Shown here one piece after another: positions 1 through 3,834 of a stretch of 10,108 nt of DNA; the stretch's first letter is position 1; each line of letters starts with the position of its first letter. The notes below the pieces were generated by a model. It saw only the letters and a program-made list of their open reading frames with translations, searched no databases and was not told the origin of the DNA. The DNA comes from DASPXY01 sp038227745. Its GTDB lineage: Bacteria; Planctomycetota; Planctomycetia; Gemmatales; Gemmataceae. Position numbers and translations under genes: made by a program. The stretch lies in NCBI GenBank assembly GCA_038227745.1, contig JBBRPS010000348.1, positions 1 to 10,108 of the forward strand, given 5' to 3'.

Positions 1-1
1 C

Positions 2-25
2 GCGACAAGCAAGGCTGCTTGTCGC
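2..25. terminator. Strong GC hairpin, possible terminator of an upstream gene
   Basis: Bases 2-11 (GCGACAAGCA) and 16-25 (TGCTTGTCGC) form a perfect 10-bp stem closed by the 4-base loop AGGC. This is the shape of a rho-independent terminator, but the only T-run (TTTTT at 36-40) starts 10 bases after the stem rather than directly behind it, and that T-run also belongs to the conserved element that follows. It may end transcription of a gene left of the window or insulate the radical SAM gene. The hairpin is seen directly; its role is inferred. Confidence 0.5.
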
Positions 26-34
26 CACGACACT

Positions 35-86
35 GTTTTTCATCGCTTTCCCCGCCCCGGATCATTACAGTAAGAATCAGGGTCCC
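35..86 (+). promoter_or_regulatory. Conserved 52-bp upstream element, copy A
   Basis: This stretch aligns without gaps to 9477-9528, with 46 of 52 positions identical. The best conserved core is TTACAGTAAGAATCAG (65-80), which contains the dyad TTAC-A-GTAA and a TAAGAAT that resembles a -10 box; TTTTTC and CGCTTTCCC precede it. Both copies lie directly upstream of a plus-strand gene: this one ends 34 bases before the ATG at 121. It is most simply a promoter or operator shared by two unlinked genes, but a dispersed genomic repeat is also possible. No sigma factor can be assigned from sequence alone. Confidence 0.6.
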
Positions 87-120
87 CGCCGCCTGCCCGC
101 CCCGACTCCACGAGGTCCAC

Positions 121-1389
121 ATGCTCCTGAAGATGGCGAAGCGCCTGCTGTTCGAGACCGACAAGCGCCTGCTCTGGAAGCTGTTCTGGAACATGGGCCT
201 CAAGGGCATGCTCTCGGTTGAGCGGCACAAGCAGCGCCTGCGCCGCGGCGAAGTGTTTCCGCCGTTCCTCTACGTCTCCGTCATCAATAGCTGCAACCTG
301 CGCTGCCAGGGCTGCTGGGTGGACGTCGCCGCCAAACAGGAGATCATCGCGCCGGCAGCGCTCGCCAAACTCATCAAGGAAGCGCGGGCGATGGGCAACG
401 TCTTCTTCGGCATCGTCGGCGGCGAGCCGTTCATGCACCCGCACCTGCTCGACATGCTCGCCGAACACCCCGACTGCTATTTCCAGGTCTTCACCAACGG
501 CCAGTTCATCACCGACGCGAAGGCGAAACGGCTGCGCCAGCTCGGCAACGTCACGCCGCTCATCAGCGTCGAGGGCAACGAGATCGTCAGCGACGAGCGC
601 CGCGGCCGCGGCGACGTCCTGAACAAGACCCTCGAAGGCATCCGCAACTGTGTCCGCAACAAGGTCTTCACCGGCGTCTGCACCAGCCTGTGCCAGACCA
701 ACTTCGACCTGCTCAGCGAGGCCTGGATCGACCGCCTGATCGAGATGGGCGTGATGTACACCTGGTTCCACGTCTACCGGCCGATGGGCCCCGACGCGAA
801 CCCCGGGCTGTGCCTGACGCCCGCGCAGCAGTTGCAGGCGCGGCAGTTCGTGGTCGAGATGCGGGCAAAGAAGCCGATCGTGATTATCGACGCCTACTAC
901 GATGGCGAAGGGCAGGCGCTGTGCCCGGCGGCGACCGGCATCACGCACCACGTCAACCCGTGGGGCGACATCGAGCCGTGCCCGATCGTGCAGTTCACGA
1001 AGGAGTCAATCCACGCCGATGAAGTCGATAGCCGCTCGCTGAAAGAGAAATTTCTGCGGTCGGAGTTCCTGCGCGACTTCCGCGACCTGGCCCGCTCGAC
1101 GACGCGCGGCTGCATCGTGCTGGAGCGGCCCGATCTGCTCAAGCAACTGGTCGAGAAGCACGGCGCCCGCGACGCGACGGCGCGCGGCACGGCCCTGGAG
1201 GAGCTGGCGGCGATGGAGGTGCGGCCGTCGCAGTACAACCCCGGCTACGAGATCCCGGAGAAGAGCTGGCTGTACCGCCTGGCGAAGCGGTTCTGGTTCA
1301 ACGACTTCGGGGCCTACCGCGGACAGGACCATGGCAAGGCGTCGGCCCCGGCGCTGCTGCGGAGGAACGCACCTCCGCGAGGTGGCTGA
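121..1389 (+). CDS. Radical SAM protein with twitch/SPASM-like C-terminal region
   Basis: A 422-residue enzyme of the radical SAM superfamily. The 4Fe-4S site is CNLRCQGC, a CX3CX2C motif with Cys58, Cys62 and Cys65, and the SAM-binding GGEP follows at 100-103, preceded by FFGIVG. In the C-terminal half, Cys268 and Cys287 fit CX13GX4C (Gly282), the first half of a SPASM or twitch domain that would hold an auxiliary Fe-S cluster; a further Cys331 (RGC) follows, but the full SPASM cysteine set is missing. I chose ATG 121 because GAGG lies 5 bases ahead at 112-115 and because an in-frame extension to base 19 would run through the conserved promoter-like element. The substrate is unknown: no peptide precursor or partner gene is visible beside it. 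The last 9 residues differ from those of the duplicated tail at 2073-2289, and that change sits in a hairpin. Confidence 0.9.
   Translation: MLLKMAKRLLFETDKRLLWKLFWNMGLKGMLSVERHKQRLRRGEVFPPFLYVSVINSCNLRCQGCWVDVAAKQEIIAPAALAKLIKEARAMGNVFFGIVGGEPFMHPHLLDMLAEHPDCYFQVFTNGQFITDAKAKRLRQLGNVTPLISVEGNEIVSDERRGRGDVLNKTLEGIRNCVRNKVFTGVCTSLCQTNFDLLSEAWIDRLIEMGVMYTWFHVYRPMGPDANPGLCLTPAQQLQARQFVVEMRAKKPIVIIDAYYDGEGQALCPAATGITHHVNPWGDIEPCPIVQFTKESIHADEVDSRSLKEKFLRSEFLRDFRDLARSTTRGCIVLERPDLLKQLVEKHGARDATARGTALEELAAMEVRPSQYNPGYEIPEKSWLYRLAKRFWFNDFGAYRGQDHGKASAPALLRRNAPPRGG
1164..1362 (+). repeat. Radical SAM 3' duplication, copy 1 (inside the intact gene)
   Basis: This part of the radical SAM gene recurs at 2073-2271, shifted by 909 bases, with about 15 differences in 199 bases (roughly 92% identity, counted by eye). 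Similarity stops sharply at both ends. Most differences are at third codon positions. Confidence 0.9.
1359..1384 (+). other. Overlapping alternative hairpins at the 3' end of the radical SAM gene
   Basis: GCGGAGG (1359-1365) pairs perfectly with CCTCCGC (1372-1378) over a 6-base loop. CACCTC (1370-1375) also pairs perfectly with GAGGTG (1379-1384) over a 3-base loop, so the two stems exclude each other. The structure begins where the similarity to the copy at 2073 ends and covers the last codons of the gene. It could be an RNA 3' structure or the scar of a rearrangement. Confidence 0.5.
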
Positions 1390-1427
1390 ACCGCGAGGAC
1401 AACGAACCGACCGAGGAGGAGGAAGCC

Positions 1428-1736
1428 ATGAATGCGCTCAAAGGCACTGTGAAGAATGGGCACATCGTGCTCGACGCGCCCGCCGACTGGCCGGAAGGCT
1501 TCCGTGTCCTCGTGGAGCCGTTGGGCGAGGCGGAGGCATACGGCAGCCGCGAAGAAGACTGGCAGGACACGCCGGAGGCCATCGCGGCCTGGCTCGCCTG
1601 GTACGATTCGCTGGAGCCACTCGAAATGACACCGGCGGAGGAAGCGGAGTGGCCAGCCGCCCGCCAGGCTCAGAAAGAATTCGAGAAGGCCCGTTTCAAC
1701 GAGCATGCCGAGAAGCTGCGGAGAATGTGGGAATGA
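1428..1736 (+). CDS. VapB-like antitoxin candidate (small acidic protein next to a PIN toxin)
   Basis: A 102-residue protein starting MNALKGTVKNGHIVLDAP, followed by an acidic and Trp-rich C-terminal half (EEDWQDTPEAIAAWLAW) and a charged tail. The start has a very strong ribosome binding site, GAGGAGGAGG, 5 bases upstream. The N-terminal 'G.V.NGHIVLD.P..WPEG' pattern is common in small planctomycete proteins encoded just before PIN-domain genes, where they are taken to be the antitoxin that binds and blocks the VapC RNase. The stop overlaps the ATG of the PIN frame as ATGA (1733-1736), the classical toxin-antitoxin coupling. The gene is intact although its toxin partner is broken. Antitoxin identity rests mainly on context; no DNA-binding fold is obvious to me. 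Confidence 0.7.
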   Translation: MNALKGTVKNGHIVLDAPADWPEGFRVLVEPLGEAEAYGSREEDWQDTPEAIAAWLAWYDSLEPLEMTPAEEAEWPAARQAQKEFEKARFNEHAEKLRRMWE

Positions 1737-1993
1737 AGCGCTACCTCCTCGACACGGGTATCATGGGCGACTTCATCAACCACCGGCGGGGAGTTGATCT
1801 GCGCGTCCGCGAAGCCCGGGAGCGCGGCAGTCGCCTTGGCACCTGCATGCCGGTCGTCGGTGAGCTATTCCCTCAGTCTGCTGGACAGGCTCGGCGCCGG
1901 CGACCAGGACTCCTGGCGGCGCATGCTCACCCTGTACACGCCCCTGCTGCGGGCCTGGCTCCGCCCCACGGGTTTGCAGCCCACCGCCGTTGA
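1733..1993 (+). pseudogene. Truncated VapC-type PIN ribonuclease
   Basis: The frame begins MKRYLLDTGIMGDFINHRRG and continues to GTCMPVVGELF, the first 46 residues of a PIN-domain toxin. Asp7 of the LLDT motif and Glu44 of the GEL motif match two of the acidic residues that bind the catalytic metal. After codon 46 (about base 1870) the similarity ends: the rest of the frame, to the stop at 1993, is Arg/Pro/Ala-rich and runs out of frame over a sigma-factor fragment. The normal remainder, which would be about 85-90 residues including the later catalytic Asp residues, is gone. The product should have no RNase activity. The ATGA overlap with the upstream antitoxin gene shows that this was a complete pair before the break. 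Confidence 0.8.
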
Positions 1994-2081
1994 GGACCTG
2001 ATACAGAACGCCCTCGCCATCGTGCTGCGCAAGCTGCCGGCCTACCGCCACAATGGCCATCGCGGGGCCTTCCGCCCGTGA
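1866..2081 (+). pseudogene. ECF sigma-70 factor fragment (start of region 2 only)
   Basis: In the third forward frame the sequence reads YSLSLLDRLGAGDQDSWRRM, then LYTPLLRAWLR, then AVEDLIQNALAIVLRKLPAY and HNGHRGAFR. This matches regions 2.1-2.2 of planctomycete ECF sigma factors, whose usual N-terminus is a short leader followed by SLLERLRAGD and LYTPLL. It lacks its own start codon, being fused out of frame to the PIN fragment, and it breaks off after GAFR, where WLRTI and region 2.4 would normally follow. The stop TGA at 2079-2081 lies just inside the next fragment. It cannot bind a promoter, as region 4 and the -10 recognition helix are missing. Only about 70 of an expected 170-200 residues remain. 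Confidence 0.8.
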
Positions 2082-2289
2082 CGCGACGGCGCGCGGCACG
2101 GCCCTGGAGGAACTGGCGGCGATGGAGGTGCGTCCGTCGCAGTACAACCCCGGCCACGAGGTCCCGGAGAAGAGCTGGCTGTACCGCCTGGCGAAGCGGT
2201 TCTGGTTCAACGACTTCGGCGCCTACCGCGGTCAAGACCACAGCAAGGGGTCCGCCCCTGCGTTGCTGCGCCGCCATGGCGCCGGCTAA
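2073..2289 (+). pseudogene. 3' fragment of a second radical SAM gene
   Basis: From RDATARG to the stop TAA this repeats the last third of the radical SAM protein at 121-1389, keeping ELAAMEVRPSQYNPG, KSWLYRLAKRFWFNDFGAYR and the LLRR near the end, then closing with HGAG instead of NAPPRGG. No radical SAM core, GGEP or cysteine motif is present. The frame is open from an ATG at 2053 inside the sigma fragment, but that ATG has no ribosome binding site, so I see it as a remnant. Of about 15 base changes against copy 1, only four alter the protein (Tyr to His, Ile to Val, Gly to Ser, Ala to Gly), which suggests that it came from a once-functional paralogue. Its TAA (2287-2289) overlaps the stop of the opposing gene (TAG, 2286-2288). 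Confidence 0.85.
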
Positions 2290-3398
2290 CCCCTCATGCG
2301 ACGCATCGCCAGGAGGATCCAAATGAGGATCGTCAACCCCAGCACCACCCCGCCGAGAATGAGAAGATCGCGGCCGATGGTCGTGGAGTTCGTCGGCACC
2401 CAGGCGAAGTCCAGCACGAGGTAGTTGTCCGCCGGCCGGTAGCCGCGACGCTCGAACTCGACGCGCAACGGCCCGGACAGGCCGCCGCTTTCGACCGTCC
2501 CCTCGATGCCGGGCCTTTGCAACTTGGCCTTCTCCGCGTTCCAGGCACGTTCGGTGATTTTGACATACGCCGCCACGGGGTTTCCGGGGCGCCAGGTCGG
2601 CGACACCAGCGGGACATAACGGTCCTTCCCCCCTGGGGAGGAATCCCCGACCAGTAGTTGCCCCTGCCAGTGGAGCCGGCCGTGGATGGTCAGCCAGCGG
2701 GACGGCGGGGCGCGACCGGCCTCGAGAGCGGCCGCGGTCGTCTCCTTCAAGTCGCCCGCCGTCAGGCCGGAGAACAGCAGGTAGCCGCCCACGACCGCCA
2801 GACCGATGCCGATCAACCCGCCCAGCAGATACCCTTTGTGCTCTTGCAACCATCGATCCACGGCCTGGGCGGCAGGACTATCACCAGCCGGGTAAACCGG
2901 GAGCGCGCCCGTATCTTTGCGCCGAAGCAGCGGCGACACCGCGAGCAGCAACCCCACGCTCACGGCCGTGAAAAGGGCCGCGGTTATCGCCGTCAGCAGC
3001 AGCCCCGTGTAGAAGGGGAAATAACGCCCCAGGGTCTGCATCTCCCATTCCACGACCGCGCGATAGGGTCCCCGATAGCTCGACCACCAGTAAATGCCGA
3101 GCCCCAATCCCAACAGCATGAAGAGAAGCGGCAACATCCGCAGCGGGACCGGGACGCGCATGCGATCCAGAAACGATTGCCCGGTCACCGGAGCGTCAAA
3201 GGACGTTTCCGCCGACTGCGGCAGCGACGGTGGCGCCGCCGGCGGCCCCGCCTGCACCAGTTCCACCACCGATAGCTCCGAAGGTCGCCGCGGCACGCGC
3301 ACCTTTTGCCCGCATTCGACGCACGCCACCACGTCCCCGTCTTCCGCCTCCGTCACCGCTTGAATATGAGCACACCTGGGGCACTTGATGCGTCGCAT
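2286..3398 (-). CDS. Zinc-ribbon membrane protein of unknown function
   Basis: A 370-residue protein with a two-CxxC zinc ribbon at the N-terminus (Cys6, Cys9, Cys26, Cys29), of the MJ0042/finger type seen at the start of many planctomycete membrane proteins. A Pro-rich linker (about 52-70) leads to four likely transmembrane segments at about 86-104, 131-155, 190-211 and 344-364. Between TM3 and TM4 lies a soluble region of about 130 residues that appears to be all-beta. The start at 3398 has GGAGG 7 bases upstream; the open frame runs further upstream but is Arg/Ser-rich and non-conserved in style. The topology with a large loop between TM3 and TM4 recalls DUF3592-like proteins (about 150 residues between two helices), but I cannot confirm this. 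It is transcribed away from the surface protein gene across a 436-bp gap, and meets the radical SAM remnant tail-to-tail. Confidence 0.85.
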   Translation of the reverse strand: MRRIKCPRCAHIQAVTEAEDGDVVACVECGQKVRVPRRPSELSVVELVQAGPPAAPPSLPQSAETSFDAPVTGQSFLDRMRVPVPLRMLPLLFMLLGLGLGIYWWSSYRGPYRAVVEWEMQTLGRYFPFYTGLLLTAITAALFTAVSVGLLLAVSPLLRRKDTGALPVYPAGDSPAAQAVDRWLQEHKGYLLGGLIGIGLAVVGGYLLFSGLTAGDLKETTAAALEAGRAPPSRWLTIHGRLHWQGQLLVGDSSPGGKDRYVPLVSPTWRPGNPVAAYVKITERAWNAEKAKLQRPGIEGTVESGGLSGPLRVEFERRGYRPADNYLVLDFAWVPTNSTTIGRDLLILGGVVLGLTILIWILLAMRRMRG

Positions 3399-3834
3399 GA
3401 GACACCCTCCGCCATCGTGAGTTGAACTTCGGGCGTGTCCCGCAGCTCGCGCGCCACCACTTCGAGTGTAAGAGGCTGCCGATTCCGGACAGCCTCTGAG
3501 CGAAAGTCCTTCTCCGAAGCGATCGAGAAGATCCAGGGAGGTGCCGCGCCGCCCGGCGGAGGACCATGAAACGCCCCGCGTCCCCCGCGCCGTCGTGAGC
3601 GGCTGACCGTCGTCCGCCGGCGGGCCGGCGACACGGTCGCCAGTGCGTTGCAGCCATCCCCACGTCACTCCCTCCACCTTGTTCGCTCCCGTCGGCGGAA
3701 AAAAGCGCAGGACCTGCCCGCGAACGGGGCGGAACGATGGGTGCCTCCGCCCTGCCCCCAGTGGTCGGTGTCGCTCTGAAGGGAGAGTCCTCTCCAGCAG
3801 CCGACCGGCCTCTGGCCGCTTCAGAAGAAGACGA
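3399..3834. other. 436-bp intergenic region, no gene seen
   Basis: Neither strand has a convincing gene: open frames here lack a good ribosome binding site and look compositional. The right part follows the stop of the surface protein gene, the left part should hold the promoter of the zinc-ribbon gene. An 8-bp perfect stem, AGAGGCTG (3471-3477/8) with CAGCCTCT (3490-3497) over an 11-base loop, lies 75-100 bases upstream of the zinc-ribbon start and may be an operator or leader hairpin. No clear -35/-10 pair is visible. Confidence 0.5.
3782..3818 (-). terminator. Tandem small hairpins behind the surface protein gene
   Basis: Seventeen bases past the stop at 3835, on the minus strand, CGGCC-AGA-GGCCG (3806-3818) is followed by GGAGAG-GA-CTCTCC (3782-3795). 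Both stems are perfect but short (5 and 6 bp, the second with a tight loop) and no T-run follows. They may help end or protect the transcript. Low confidence. Confidence 0.3.

Noticed and set aside
19..120. In-frame upstream extension of the radical SAM gene (34 more residues)
   Set aside because: It runs through the 52-bp element shared with 9477-9528, where the reading frames are not conserved, and the ATG at 121 has its own ribosome binding site and begins a plausible helix.
2053..2289. 78-codon open frame over the radical SAM tail as a real small gene
   Set aside because: Its ATG lies inside the sigma fragment without a ribosome binding site, and the protein would lack every catalytic motif.
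3353..3634. 93-codon minus-strand frame with a protein-like middle part (LTLEVVARELRDTPEVQLTM)
   Set aside because: It overlaps the well supported start of the zinc-ribbon gene by 46 bases, has an Arg-rich beginning with no good ribosome binding site, and shows no family that I recognise.
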